DNA of 64,000 nucleotides from Hymenobacter sp. IS2118 (GCF_000715495.1 NZ_JNLX01000184.1:28614-92613); one strand, 5' to 3'. Shown: positions 43,411-56,802, numbered from the stretch's first letter. A program made the numbers and translations. Notes: a model not told the origin generated them from the sequence alone.

Positions 43411-44211
43411 TTACGCTTGTTCCGGCTGATTGTCTGCCAGCGGCTGCAACAGGCTTGGCTTGGGGTCCGGCAGAGGCTTACGGCCGTCGCGCCCGCCGGG
43501 GCGACCGTCGCTCACCAGCGTACCCATGGCCTCGCCGTCGAGCAGGCGCTGCAGGTTGCCCGGCGTGTTCATATCGAATACGATGATGGGCAGGTTATTC
43601 TCTTTGCAGAGCGTGAAGGCCGTCATGTCCATCACGTTCAGGTTCTTGTTGAGCACCTCGTCGAAGGTGATTTCGTGGTAGCGCGTGGCCGTGGGGTCCT
43701 TTTCGGGGTCGGCGGTGTAGATGCCGTCTACCCGTGTGCCCTTCAATACCACGTCGGCCTCAATTTCAATGGCCCGCAACGACGCCGCCGAGTCGGTGGT
43801 GAAATAAGGTGAGCCAATGCCGGCCCCAAAAATCACCACGCGGCCTTTTTCCAGGTGCCGCACGGCCCGCCGCCGGATGTAGGGCTCGCACACGCGCTGA
43901 ATGGTGAGGCCCGAAAGCAGGCGCGTGCTCACTTCCAGCTTCTCCAGGGCGCTTTGCAAGGCCATCGAATTGATAACTGTGGCCAGCATGCCCATGTAGT
44001 CGCCCTGCACGCGGTCGAGCCCGAAAGCTTCAGCCTCCACGCCACGGTAGATGTTGCCCCCGCCAATAACGACGGCCACTTGCACGCCGGTGGCGGCTAC
44101 CGATTTAATTTCGGATGCGTATTGCATCAGCCGCTCGGCGTCGATGCCGTACTGCTGCTGGCCCATTAGCGCTTCGCCGCTGAGCTTTAGAAGGATGCGG
44201 TGGTATTTCAA
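43411..44211 (-). CDS. pyrH: UMP kinase
   Basis: A 266-residue enzyme of the amino-acid-kinase fold: ILLKLSGEALMG, VVIGGGNIYRG, GDYMGMLATVINSMAL, VVIFGAGIGSPYFTTDSAA and VLKGTRVDGIYTADPEKDP. It makes UDP from UMP. It is about 25 residues longer than usual, with a Gly/Pro/Gln-rich tail (GRPGGRDGRKPLPDPK) whose role is unknown. Confidence 0.95.
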   Translation of the reverse strand: MKYHRILLKLSGEALMGQQQYGIDAERLMQYASEIKSVAATGVQVAVVIGGGNIYRGVEAEAFGLDRVQGDYMGMLATVINSMALQSALEKLEVSTRLLSGLTIQRVCEPYIRRRAVRHLEKGRVVIFGAGIGSPYFTTDSAASLRAIEIEADVVLKGTRVDGIYTADPEKDPTATRYHEITFDEVLNKNLNVMDMTAFTLCKENNLPIIVFDMNTPGNLQRLLDGEAMGTLVSDGRPGGRDGRKPLPDPKPSLLQPLADNQPEQA

Positions 44212-44253
44212 ATCGAAGTAATTGAGTAATTCGGGATAAGTTAATGGCGGCCG

Positions 44254-44757
44254 CTACGAGAACTGCACCAGAACCTGGCCTTTCTGTACGTTGTCGCGCA
44301 GGTTCACTTTGAGGCTGCCCACAACGCCATCGGCGGGTGCTTTGAGAATGTTTTCCATCTTCATGGCCTCCAGCACCAGCAGGGGCTCGCCTTTGAGCAC
44401 GGCCTGGCCGGGTACCACCCGAATGTCGACGATGAGACCGGGCATCGGGGCCTTCAACTCGTTGACTTTGGCCGCGCTGGCGTTGCTCATGCCCAAGCGT
44501 TCGAGCAAGAGGTCGAACCGGTCTTTGGCGTTGAGCTCGACGCACTGCCCGTTTATTTTCAGGACAATATTCTTGGCGGCGTAGTCCGTTGATACAACTT
44601 CCGCATTATAGGAGCGACCTTCGTGCAATACGTGAAACCGACCTTCACCCAAATCCACTATGTCCCAGGCAAAAGCCTCGCCATTGAGCGTAATTGTATC
44701 GGCGGCGCGGTAGTCAACTTGCCAGAGTTGTTCGGGGCCGGTGCTGATTTGTAGCAT
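44254..44757 (-). CDS. biotin carboxyl-carrier domain protein
   Basis: A 167-residue protein with the biotin site LLVLEAMKMENIL, ahead of which is ELKAPMPGLIVDI. A beta-rich N-terminal half precedes it. It is likely the carrier subunit of an acyl-CoA or oxaloacetate-type carboxylase; no partner subunit lies beside it. The start MLQISTGPEQ complements 44,755-44,757. Confidence 0.8.
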   Translation of the reverse strand: MLQISTGPEQLWQVDYRAADTITLNGEAFAWDIVDLGEGRFHVLHEGRSYNAEVVSTDYAAKNIVLKINGQCVELNAKDRFDLLLERLGMSNASAAKVNELKAPMPGLIVDIRVVPGQAVLKGEPLLVLEAMKMENILKAPADGVVGSLKVNLRDNVQKGQVLVQFS

Positions 44758-44854
44758 CTGAAGCGAATAGGGTGGGAGGGAAGCGGGGGTTAAAGGTAGG
44801 TCAAATCTCAAATTAATTCAGAAATTGAGGCGTTTTTCGCCTGTTATCGTTGGC

Positions 44855-47443
44855 ATGAGGTATTTGGTTTCGGGCTTCACCGGTCTGCTGTTATTCATTC
44901 ACTTGCTGGCTGCCGCCCAATCATCGGGGCCGGGAGCCCGGAAGCCCGGGACCAAGGCGCCCGTGAACAAAAAAGCCGTGCCGGCCGCCGCACCCGCATC
45001 GGCGTCAGCCGGGCTGGTAGTGCCCTCGTGGCTACCCGCTGAAGCTCCGCTACAACCGTCCGCTACCATTCTGACAAATGTGGAGGATACCAAGCTCGAC
45101 GTTCGGTTCGACTACAAAAAGCAGCACCTGCTGGGCACGGCGGTACTCACCCTGCGCTCGCATTTCTATCCGCAGTCCGAGGTTGCGCTTGACGCCAAGG
45201 GTTTTGATATTCAGAAGGTCGAGCTTGTTGGCGAAAAGAAAAACAAGACGCTGGCTTATACCTACAACAAGCGTACTCTTGTCATTGCCCTCGACCGCCC
45301 ATACGCGCGCACCACGCCTTATCAGATACGCATCGTGTACGTGGCCAAGCCCAACGAGCTGCCGCAGGGCGGTTCGGCGGCCATCCGGGCCGATAAGGGC
45401 CTCTACTTTATTAATCCATTAGGTACGGAAAAGAACAAGCCGCGCCAAATCTGGACGCAGGGCGAGACCGAAGCCAGCTCCTGCTGGTTTCCCACCATCG
45501 ACAAGCCCAACCAGCGCATGACCCAGGAAATCAGCCTGACTGTAGAAAAGCAGTTCAAGACGCTTTCCAACGGCTCGTTAATTTCCTCTAAGGCCAACGC
45601 CGACGGCACCCGCACCGACATCTGGAAGCTGAGTGCCCCCCACGCGCCCTACCTGGCCTCAATGGTGGTGGGCGAATTTGCCGTGGTGAACGACTCCTGG
45701 CACGGCAAGCCTGTAGACTACTACGTGGAGCCCCAGTACGCCGGTACTGCCCGTGCCATCTTCGGCCGCACGCCCGAAATGATGGATTTCTTCTCCAAAC
45801 GCCTGGGCCTGGAATATCCGTGGGAGAAATACGCGCAAATAGCGGTGCGCGACTACGTGAGCGGCGCCATGGAAAACACCACGGCTACCACGCACGGCAG
45901 CTCCATTCAGGCCACGCGCCGGGAACTGCTTGATGCCAACTACCAGAGTGGCGAGTCTACCATTGCCCACGAGCTGTTCCATCACTGGTTCGGCGACTAC
46001 GTTACGAGTGAGTCTTGGTCCAACCTGCCACTGAACGAATCGTTGGCTGATTACTCGGAGTTTCTCTGGGCCGAGTTTAAGCTGGGCGCTGACGAGGCCG
46101 GCCTCGTGCAGGAAATCAAAATCAACAACTACCTCGAAGAAGCCCTGTCTAAGCGCGAACCGCTCATCCGCTACCGCTATAATAGCCAGGAGGACATGTT
46201 CGACCGGCATTCGTACGACAAAGGCGGGCGCGTAATGCACATGCTCCGCAAGTACGTGGGCGACGAGGCCTTCTTCGCTTCTTTGAACCGATACCTGGTG
46301 CAGAACAAGCATTCGGCCGTCGAAATATCCAAGCTGCGCACGGCATTCGAAGAAACCACCGGCGAAGACCTGACCTGGTTTTTCAACCAGTGGTTTATGC
46401 AGCGGGGGCATCCGGAGTTGCGCATCAGCCACTCTTACGCCAGCGGGCAGGTGACCGTGCGGGTACAGCAAATACAGGATACCCTGTTCCAACCCGTCTA
46501 CCGTTTGCCGGTTACCGTAGCCGTCTGGACCAATAACAACCAGCCTACCGAGCACCGCCTCACCGTCACCAAAGCCAGCCAGACCTTCGTGCTGCCCGCC
46601 AGCCAGAAGCCCAGCCTGGTCAAGTTCGATAACGAAATTCAGCTGCTAGCCCAGTTCGAGGAAGACCGGACGCAGGAGGAGCTGATATTTCAGTTCTACC
46701 ACGCTAAGGGCTACCAGCAAAAGGCCGAAGCCATGGAGCTGCTTCAGAATAAAACCACAGATTTGGCCGTGAGCAGCATGCTGCGCAACGCCATGAACGA
46801 TAAGTTCTGGGCCGTCCGCCGCTCTGCCCTCGACCACCTGCGCCGTTACCGCGGGCCCGAGCCGGAAGCCATGCGCAAAGACATCCAGCGGCTTGCCAGC
46901 ACTGACCCTAACCCACGAGTGCGGGCCCAAGCCATTACCACCCTGGCTACTTTGGCTGAAGGCGATTTCGGCCCTCTTTACGGTGCGGCCGTCAACGACA
47001 GCTCGGCCCTCGTGGCTGCCGCCGCAGTGGAAGTATTAGCCAAAAAACCCAGCGAAAATTCCCGTCAACAAGTCGGGGCGCTCGATAACACGACTAGTAG
47101 CCCGCTTATCCTGGCCGTGGCCAATTATTATGCTTCCAATGGCGGGCTCGACCAATACAGCTGGTTCCTGCGGCGCCTGCCCGACGTTGTGGAAGCCGAC
47201 CTCTACGCCTACTTTCAGGCATTCGGCACCCTCATGACACACATCCCGCCCGTGGAGCGCGACAAGGGCCTGAAAATTCTGGAGGAGTATGCCCGCACTG
47301 CCCCGCGCTACGAGGTACGCCTCGGGGCTTACCGCGGCCTTGCACTGCTCGTTCCTACCACTCCCGCGCTGAAGGCGGTACTCCAAAACATCCGCGACAA
47401 GGAAACCGACGACCGACTCAAAGCATTTTATAACCTTATGTAA
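44855..47443 (+). CDS. M1-family aminopeptidase with HEAT-like C-terminus, exported
   Basis: An 862-residue protein. A signal peptide (GFTGLLLFIHLLAAAQ) precedes an N-terminal beta domain, then GAMENTTAT (GxMEN exopeptidase motif) and TIAHELFHHWFGDYV with LNESLADY, the HExxH-x18-E zinc site. The C-terminal third has repeated helical units (MLRNAMNDKFWAVRRSALDHL) like HEAT repeats. It removes N-terminal residues in the periplasm. The ATG at 44,855 is preferred to a TTG at 44,825. Confidence 0.9.
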   Translation: MRYLVSGFTGLLLFIHLLAAAQSSGPGARKPGTKAPVNKKAVPAAAPASASAGLVVPSWLPAEAPLQPSATILTNVEDTKLDVRFDYKKQHLLGTAVLTLRSHFYPQSEVALDAKGFDIQKVELVGEKKNKTLAYTYNKRTLVIALDRPYARTTPYQIRIVYVAKPNELPQGGSAAIRADKGLYFINPLGTEKNKPRQIWTQGETEASSCWFPTIDKPNQRMTQEISLTVEKQFKTLSNGSLISSKANADGTRTDIWKLSAPHAPYLASMVVGEFAVVNDSWHGKPVDYYVEPQYAGTARAIFGRTPEMMDFFSKRLGLEYPWEKYAQIAVRDYVSGAMENTTATTHGSSIQATRRELLDANYQSGESTIAHELFHHWFGDYVTSESWSNLPLNESLADYSEFLWAEFKLGADEAGLVQEIKINNYLEEALSKREPLIRYRYNSQEDMFDRHSYDKGGRVMHMLRKYVGDEAFFASLNRYLVQNKHSAVEISKLRTAFEETTGEDLTWFFNQWFMQRGHPELRISHSYASGQVTVRVQQIQDTLFQPVYRLPVTVAVWTNNNQPTEHRLTVTKASQTFVLPASQKPSLVKFDNEIQLLAQFEEDRTQEELIFQFYHAKGYQQKAEAMELLQNKTTDLAVSSMLRNAMNDKFWAVRRSALDHLRRYRGPEPEAMRKDIQRLASTDPNPRVRAQAITTLATLAEGDFGPLYGAAVNDSSALVAAAAVEVLAKKPSENSRQQVGALDNTTSSPLILAVANYYASNGGLDQYSWFLRRLPDVVEADLYAYFQAFGTLMTHIPPVERDKGLKILEEYARTAPRYEVRLGAYRGLALLVPTTPALKAVLQNIRDKETDDRLKAFYNLM

Positions 47444-47497
47444 GAGGACCTGAGGATATTTTTCAGAAAAAAGTATCACCTTTTTTTACTTCAGCGC

Positions 47498-47527
47498 TTG
47501 CACCTTGCCATAAAACCCTTAATTTTG
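47498..47527 (+). promoter_or_regulatory. promoter of the tRNA-tuf operon
   Basis: TTG at 47,498-47,500, a 19-base spacer and TAATTTTG at 47,520-47,527, an exact -7 match. It is the only clean promoter before the tRNA cluster, about 90 bases upstream of tRNA-Tyr. Confidence 0.75.
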
Positions 47528-47613
47528 CGACTCCTTACGAAACACTACTACTTCGGTAATAGGTAAAACAAAAGGGAAAGGCTTTCTGGTAATCGACCAG
47601 CAAGCAATAAATT

Positions 47614-47696
47614 GGGGAGGTTCCAGAGCGGCCAAATGGGACAGACTGTAACTCTGTTAGTGTAAACTTTCGAAGGTTCGAATCCTTCTCTCCCCA
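47614..47696 (+). tRNA. tRNA-Tyr (GTA)
   Basis: Class II tRNA of 83 nt with acceptor GGGGAGG paired to TCTCCCC, anticodon GTA in GACTGTAACTC, a long variable arm and GGTTCGAATCC in the T arm. No CCA is encoded. Confidence 0.95.
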
Positions 47697-47713
47697 CTTT
47701 TTATAGGCCAACT

Positions 47714-47786
47714 GCGGGAGTAGCTCAGCTGGTAGAGCGGCAGCCTTCCAAGCTGCAGGTCGCGGGTTCGAACCTCGTCTCCCGCT
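47714..47786 (+). tRNA. tRNA-Gly (TCC)
   Basis: 73 nt; acceptor GCGGGAG paired to CTCCCGC, D arm AGCTCAGCTGGTAGAGC, anticodon TCC in CCTTCCAAG, T arm GGGTTCGAACCTC. Confidence 0.95.
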
Positions 47787-47801
47787 CATTTTTTAGCATA
47801 A

Positions 47802-47873
<72 letters not shown>

Positions 47874-48042
47874 CAGATTATAACACCAGTCCAGCGGTCC
47901 TGAAATGTCAGGCCGCCGGCTCGGTTCTCTCAGGCAAGCGACGCACAGTTTTCTATTTCAGTAGGGGCTGAGTCTCGCTTTCTTCGTGTAGGTTCCGATT
48001 TTACTTTTATTCAACTTCACCACCCCTTTTTTACTCTTTACA

Positions 48043-49233
48043 ATGGCTAAAGAAAATTTTGACCGGTCCAAGCCGCACGTAAACATCGGTACCATCGGTC
48101 ACGTCGACCACGGCAAGACCACCCTGACTGCTGCTATCACCCAGGTGCTGGCCGGCAAAGGCTTGGCCGAAAAGCGCGACTTCGGTTCGATTGACAACGC
48201 CCCCGAAGAGAAAGAGCGTGGTATCACTATCAACACTTCGCACGTAGAGTACTCGACGGTTAACCGTCACTACGCTCACGTTGACTGCCCCGGTCACGCC
48301 GACTATGTGAAGAACATGGTAACTGGTGCTGCCCAGATGGACGGTGCTATCCTCGTGGTGGCTGCCACCGACGGCCCGATGCCCCAGACCCGTGAGCACA
48401 TCCTGCTCGCTCGTCAGGTAGGTGTCCCTCAGCTGGTGGTGTTCATGAACAAAGTAGACATGGTGGATGACCCCGAGCTCCTCGAGCTGGTGGAAATGGA
48501 AATCCGTGAGCTGCTCTCGTTCTACGACTTCGACGGCGACAACATTCCAGTTATCCAGGGTTCAGCCCTCGGTGGCTTGAACGGCGATGCTGCTTGGGTA
48601 ACCAAAATCGAAGAGCTGATGGACGCAGTTGACTCGTTCATTCCGATTCCTGCTCGTCTCACCGACCTGCCCTTCCTGATGCCTGTTGAGGACGTGTTCT
48701 CGATTACCGGCCGTGGCACTGTTGCTACCGGTCGTATCGAGCGCGGCATCATCAACTCGGGTGAGCAAGTTGACATCCTGGGTATGGGTGCTGCTGCCGG
48801 CCTGAAGTCGACGGTTACGGGTGTGGAAATGTTCCGCAAAATCCTTGACCGTGGCGAAGCTGGTGACAACGTAGGTCTGTTGCTCCGTGGCATTGAGAAA
48901 GAAGCCATCCGTCGCGGCATGGTTATCTGCAAGCCCGGTTCGGTAACTCCTCACGCGAAGTTCAAGGCTGAGGTGTACGTTCTCTCGAAAGAGGAAGGTG
49001 GCCGTCACACGCCGTTCTTCAACAACTACCGTCCGCAGTTCTACCTGCGTACCACCGACGTTACCGGCATCATCACCCTCCCAGAAGGTGTTGAAATGGT
49101 AATGCCCGGCGACAACATCACCATCACCGTGGAGCTCATCAGCAAAGTGGCAATGGAGAAAGGCCTCCGTTTCGCTATCCGTGAGGGTGGCCGTACGGTA
49201 GGTGCCGGTCAGGTAACCGAAGTTCTCGACTAA
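48043..49233 (+). CDS. tuf: elongation factor Tu
   Basis: A 396-residue GTPase: GHVDHGKTTLT (G1), DCPGHADYVKNM (G3), NKVDMV (G4), and domains 2 and 3 with GRGTVATGRIERG and the C-terminal GAGQVTEVLD. It carries aminoacyl-tRNA to the ribosome. It follows three tRNA genes and precedes tRNA-Trp and secE. It uses highly biased codons. Confidence 0.98.
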   Translation: MAKENFDRSKPHVNIGTIGHVDHGKTTLTAAITQVLAGKGLAEKRDFGSIDNAPEEKERGITINTSHVEYSTVNRHYAHVDCPGHADYVKNMVTGAAQMDGAILVVAATDGPMPQTREHILLARQVGVPQLVVFMNKVDMVDDPELLELVEMEIRELLSFYDFDGDNIPVIQGSALGGLNGDAAWVTKIEELMDAVDSFIPIPARLTDLPFLMPVEDVFSITGRGTVATGRIERGIINSGEQVDILGMGAAAGLKSTVTGVEMFRKILDRGEAGDNVGLLLRGIEKEAIRRGMVICKPGSVTPHAKFKAEVYVLSKEEGGRHTPFFNNYRPQFYLRTTDVTGIITLPEGVEMVMPGDNITITVELISKVAMEKGLRFAIREGGRTVGAGQVTEVLD

Positions 49234-49250
49234 GCTGCGGCTTAATTAGT

Positions 49251-49289
49251 AAAAAAGGCCGCTCTCGAAACATCGGGGGCGGCTTTTTT
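49251..49289 (+). terminator. terminator after tuf
   Basis: An A-run, GCCGCTC, a loop, GGGCGGC and a T-run (49,283-49,289) 18 bases past the tuf stop. Confidence 0.8.
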
Positions 49290-49310
49290 ACGCTGAAACA
49301 GAAGCCAGTA

Positions 49311-49341
49311 TTTGTTTTCTCTTCTGTTTCTCTTACCTTTG
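49311..49341 (+). promoter_or_regulatory. promoter of tRNA-Trp-secE-nusG
   Basis: TTTG (49,311-49,314), exactly 19 bases, then TACCTTTG (49,334-49,341). This is a perfect match to the Bacteroidota housekeeping consensus, 41 bases before the tRNA. Confidence 0.9.
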
Positions 49342-49382
49342 CACTCCCTTTAGCGAAATGCGTGTAAGGGGAATGTGAATAA

Positions 49383-49456
49383 ACGAGTGTGGTGCAGCGG
49401 TAGCATACGGGTCTCCAAAACCTTTGACGGGAGTTCGAATCTCTCCACTCGTGCCA
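49383..49456 (+). tRNA. tRNA-Trp (CCA)
   Basis: Acceptor ACGAGTG paired to CACTCGT, D arm GTGCAGCGGTAGCAT, anticodon CCA in GTCTCCAAAAC, T arm GGAGTTCGAATCTC, discriminator G, and an encoded CCA at 49,454-49,456. The mature gene body is 71 nt. Confidence 0.95.
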
Positions 49457-49517
49457 TTTGGGTCAGTTGGCCCGTTCCATGTTGTCATCAGCGGCAACGC
49501 TGCTATTTCCTCAATCG

Positions 49518-49712
49518 ATGGACAAACTGAGCAATTATTTCCGCACTACCGTTGAGGAGATGCGTTACAATGTAACGTGGCCCTCGATGACGGAGCTGCA
49601 AAAAAGCGCTGGTCTCGTGCTGATTGGTTCGCTCGTGTTTGCCATCGTGGTAGGCATCATGGATATTAGCTTTGAAACTGTCCTCAAAGCTTTCTATAAC
49701 TCGTTTCGCTAA
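49518..49712 (+). CDS. secE: preprotein translocase subunit SecE
   Basis: A 64-residue membrane protein: MDKLSNYFRTTVEEMRYNVTWPSMTEL, then one membrane helix GLVLIGSLVFAIVVGIMDI. It is the short single-helix form. The ATG at 49,518 is chosen because the fold begins there, and it lies directly before nusG. Confidence 0.9.
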   Translation: MDKLSNYFRTTVEEMRYNVTWPSMTELQKSAGLVLIGSLVFAIVVGIMDISFETVLKAFYNSFR

Positions 49713-49724
49713 TCAGCAATCAAG

Positions 49725-50291
49725 ATGGGCGAATTGAAATGGTACGTGGTCCGCTCCGTGAGCGGCCAGGAGAAAAAAGCCAAAAACTATCTCGAAACCG
49801 AACTCGGCCGTCATAACCTGACCGAGTTGGTGCCGCAGGTACTGATTCCGGTAGAGAAGGTGTTTGAGATGCGCAACGGTAAGAAGCGCGTCCGCGAGCG
49901 GAACCTCTACCCCGGTTATATCATCATCCACGCCGACCTCGGCCACGGCGAAGTGGACCACATTATCACCAGCACACCCGGTGTGATTGGTTTCCTTGGC
50001 GACAAGGATAAGAAGGACGCTTCAAACAACAAGCCTGTTCCACTGCACATTTCTGAAGTGAACCGGATTCTCGGTATCGTGGATGAAGCCGAACAGCAGG
50101 TTGATGCCGCCCTCGACAAGCCCTACGTAGTGGGTGAGCTTGTGAAAGTGGTAGACGGCCCCTTCAATGGCTTCTCCGGTAATGTGGATGAGGTATTTGA
50201 AGAGCGTAAGAAGCTGAACGTAGTCGTGAAAATCTTTGGCCGTTCGCAGCCGGTAGAGCTCAGCTACACCCAAGTAGAAAAAGAGGTTTAA
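49725..50291 (+). CDS. nusG: transcription termination/antitermination factor NusG
   Basis: A 188-residue protein with the NGN domain (WYVVRSVSGQEKKAKNYLE, RNLYPGYIIIHADLG) and the C-terminal KOW (VGELVKVVDGPFNGFSGNVDEV). It binds RNA polymerase and, with NusE, the ribosome. It follows secE and precedes rplK. Confidence 0.95.
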   Translation: MGELKWYVVRSVSGQEKKAKNYLETELGRHNLTELVPQVLIPVEKVFEMRNGKKRVRERNLYPGYIIIHADLGHGEVDHIITSTPGVIGFLGDKDKKDASNNKPVPLHISEVNRILGIVDEAEQQVDAALDKPYVVGELVKVVDGPFNGFSGNVDEVFEERKKLNVVVKIFGRSQPVELSYTQVEKEV

Positions 50292-50412
50292 TAACCCATC
50301 AATTATACCACGCCGGCTAAATGCTCCGGGTCGGCGGGGCTTCCAAAACAGGAGTTTACTAAACTGAGGCAAGCGCGAGTTACGACGCAGGAGCCCCAGA
50401 CTATACAATCAA

Positions 50413-50856
50413 ATGGCCAAAGAAATCAGAGGTTATCTGCGTCTGCAGATAAAGGGAGGCTCAGCGAACCCATCGCCGCCGGTAGGACCTGCACTTGGTA
50501 GCAAAGGCTTGAATATCATGGAGTTTTGCAAGCAGTTCAATGCTCGCACCCAGGATAAAGCCGGTCAAGTGTGTCCTGTACTTATTACCATGTACACCGA
50601 CAAGTCGTTCGACTTCGTGGTGAAGACGGCACCGGCTCCGGTGCTGCTCATGGAAGCTGCTAAGTTGACGAGCGGTTCGAAAGAGCCCAACCGGAACAAA
50701 GTGGGCTCCGTGACGTGGGACCAGGTGCGTACCATTGCCGAAACGAAAATGGTTGACTTGAACGCCTTTAAGGTGGAGTCGGCGATGAAGTCGATAGCTG
50801 GTACGGCGCGTAGCATGGGCATTACCATCAAGGGCGATTCTCCTTTTGCTGAATAA
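50413..50856 (+). CDS. rplK: 50S ribosomal protein L11
   Basis: 147 residues; LQIKGGSANPSPPVGPALGSKGLNIMEFCKQFN is the L11 N-terminal signature, with SMGITIKG at the end. It binds 23S rRNA at the GTPase centre. A 121-base leader follows nusG, with a G+C-rich segment that may fold but shows no assignable element. Confidence 0.97.
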   Translation: MAKEIRGYLRLQIKGGSANPSPPVGPALGSKGLNIMEFCKQFNARTQDKAGQVCPVLITMYTDKSFDFVVKTAPAPVLLMEAAKLTSGSKEPNRNKVGSVTWDQVRTIAETKMVDLNAFKVESAMKSIAGTARSMGITIKGDSPFAE

Positions 50857-50875
50857 TTAAACGGAGAAAAGACAG

Positions 50876-51574
50876 ATGGCACAAGTAAGCAAAAAGCGCA
50901 AGGAAGCCCTTGCCAAACACGACCTGACGCAAATGCGCAGCCTCGTGGAAGCCGCAATCGTGGTGAAGGACATTACCTACACCAAGTTCGATGCTTCAGT
51001 AGATATTGACGTTCGCCTCGGCGTGGACCCTCGCAAAGCGGACCAGATGGTGCGCGGCGTGGCCACCCTGCCCCACGGCACCGGCAAAACCGTTCGCGTT
51101 CTGGCTCTGGTTACTCCCGACAAGGAGGCTGAAGCCCTGGCCGCCGGCGCCGACTTCGTGGGTCTGGACGACTATATCTCGAAAATCGAGAAAGGCTGGA
51201 CCGACATCGACGTCATCATCACCATGCCCGCCGTAATGGCTAAGGTAGGTCGCCTGGGCCGTGTGCTCGGTCCCCGTGGTCTGATGCCGAACCCGAAGTC
51301 GGGCACCGTAACGACCGACGTCGCTAAGGCGGTGCAGGAAGTGAAGGCTGGTAAAATCGACTTCAAAGTCGACAAAACCGGTATCATTCACTGCTCCGTG
51401 GGTAAAGTATCGTTCGACCCGAGCATGCTGGCCGAAAACGCTCTGGAGGTAATCCAGACGTTGGGTCGCCTGAAGCCGTCGTCTTCGAAAGGTACTTACA
51501 TCAAGAGCATCACGCTCAGCAGCACGATGTCGCCCGCCGTTCCGGTGGACACTCAGGTAAACTCCGCTAGCTAA
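50876..51574 (+). CDS. rplA: 50S ribosomal protein L1
   Basis: 232 residues; VRGVATLPHGTGKTVRVLAL, MAKVGRLGRVLGPRGLMPNPKSGTV and IDFKVDKTGIIHCSVGKVSF are L1 signatures. It binds 23S rRNA and in E. coli represses its own operon. It is 19 bases after rplK. Confidence 0.97.
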   Translation: MAQVSKKRKEALAKHDLTQMRSLVEAAIVVKDITYTKFDASVDIDVRLGVDPRKADQMVRGVATLPHGTGKTVRVLALVTPDKEAEALAAGADFVGLDDYISKIEKGWTDIDVIITMPAVMAKVGRLGRVLGPRGLMPNPKSGTVTTDVAKAVQEVKAGKIDFKVDKTGIIHCSVGKVSFDPSMLAENALEVIQTLGRLKPSSSKGTYIKSITLSSTMSPAVPVDTQVNSAS

Positions 51575-51589
51575 TTAAACCAACCAAAC

Positions 51590-52138
51590 ATGACTCGGGA
51601 AGAAAAACAAACCCTCGTGGATGAGTTGAGCGGAAAAATGCAATCGCACAACTCGTTCTACATTGTCGATGCTTCGGTGATGTCGGTGGCGAAAATCAAC
51701 GACTTCCGTCGTCTGGCGTTCAATCGCGGTCTGGAATACAAGGTGTACAAAAACACCTTCATCCGGAAAGCGCTTGATACCCTCGGCCACGATACGTCGG
51801 AGATGGATGCCGCGCTGAAAGGCCAGTCGGGCGTGTTGTTCTCTACGGAGAGCGGCTCGGCTCCTGCCAAACTGCTGCGCGACTTCTACAAGGCCCAGGC
51901 TTACGGCCGTGGCGTTACGCCCAAGCCCGTGCTGAAAGGCGCTTACGTAGATGCCAGCATCTACATCGGCTCCGACCAGCTCGAAGGTCTCACGACCCTC
52001 AAAGGCAAGCAGGAACTGCTCGGTGAACTCATCGGTCTGCTCCAGTCGCCCGCCAAAAATGTTATCTCGGCTCTTCAGAGCGGTGGCAACAAACTGGCCG
52101 GTATCCTCAAAACGCTTTCCGAAAAAGAGGCCGCCTAA
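51590..52138 (+). CDS. rplJ: 50S ribosomal protein L10
   Basis: 182 residues; TREEKQTLVDELSGKM, YIVDASVMSVAKINDFRRLAF and a C-terminal helix GGNKLAGILKTLSEKE that holds L7/L12 dimers. It forms the base of the ribosomal stalk. Confidence 0.97.
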   Translation: MTREEKQTLVDELSGKMQSHNSFYIVDASVMSVAKINDFRRLAFNRGLEYKVYKNTFIRKALDTLGHDTSEMDAALKGQSGVLFSTESGSAPAKLLRDFYKAQAYGRGVTPKPVLKGAYVDASIYIGSDQLEGLTTLKGKQELLGELIGLLQSPAKNVISALQSGGNKLAGILKTLSEKEAA

Positions 52139-52204
52139 GCGCCCACTCTTTTTCGACTTCAACAATAAATTTTCAACAACACATTTTTTTAACAATCTAC
52201 AGAA

Positions 52205-52585
52205 ATGGCAGATTTGAAAGCATTCGCTGAGCAGCTTGTAAACCTGACGGTGAAAGAAGTAAACGAATTGGCAACCATCCTGAAGGACGAGTATGGCATC
52301 GAGCCCGCTGCTGCTGCTCCCGTAATGATGGCTGGTGGCGGTGGCGCTGCTGCTGACGAGGCTCCTGAGGAGAAGACGTCGTTCGACGTTATCCTGAAGG
52401 CTGCCGGCGGCGCTAAGCTGGCCGTAGTTAAGCTGGTGAAGGACCTGACCGGCCTCGGCCTGAAGGAAGCCAAAGAGCTGGTTGACGGTGCTCCTAAGGC
52501 CGTGAAAGAAGGCGTAACCAAGGACGAGGCTGAGTCGCTGAAAAAGCAGCTCGAGGAAGCCGGTGCTGAAGTAGAGGTTAAGTAA
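52205..52585 (+). CDS. rplL: 50S ribosomal protein L7/L12
   Basis: 126 residues; N-terminal dimer helices (LKAFAEQLVNLTVKEVNELA), an Ala/Gly hinge, and the C-terminal domain EKTSFDVILKAAGGAKLAVVKLVKDLTGLGLKEAK. It recruits translation factors on the ribosome stalk. Confidence 0.97.
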   Translation: MADLKAFAEQLVNLTVKEVNELATILKDEYGIEPAAAAPVMMAGGGGAAADEAPEEKTSFDVILKAAGGAKLAVVKLVKDLTGLGLKEAKELVDGAPKAVKEGVTKDEAESLKKQLEEAGAEVEVK

Positions 52586-52629
52586 TTTCTGCTCCTGAAG
52601 CATCTCCGGACCCGCTTCGAATAAGGATA

Positions 52630-52702
52630 GACCTGGCAACTTAGCCAGGTCTTTTCCTGTTTGTAGCGTGTCAACTGCGCGAGCCAACCAGTTCGCGCTT
52701 TT
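52630..52702 (+). terminator. two terminator-like hairpins between rplL and rpoB
   Basis: GACCTGGC-AACTTA-GCCAGGTC with TTTT lies at 52,630-52,655. GCGCGA-(10)-TCGCGC with TTTT lies at 52,677-52,702. Both sit in the 236-base gap and could attenuate read-through into rpoB, as is known at this junction in E. coli. Confidence 0.7.
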
Positions 52703-52821
52703 GCTATGTCAGCTAACTATCTTGTTGCATAGGTAGTTAAGGGGTGCAACGCACCGCTGACGAGCCGCTTTACGGCTTCCCTTTTTTACGCTTCTGTGTC
52801 CATCTTATAATCCCCATCGCA

Positions 52822-56721
<3,900 letters not shown>

Positions 56722-56725
56722 GTTT

Positions 56726-56802
56726 TTAATGATTAGTTGTTAAGGGTTAGTGGTCAATCTCAAAATGACATTAATCACTAACCGTTAACAACTAACCATT
56801 AA
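56726..56802. repeat. 27-bp imperfect inverted repeat after rpoB
   Basis: The arms are 56,726-56,752 and 56,776-56,802, with 25 of 27 positions paired, made of TTAGTTGTTAA-like units. Its design is like the repeat between pyrH and frr, though the sequence differs. It lies in the 414-base rpoB-rpoC gap. Confidence 0.85.
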
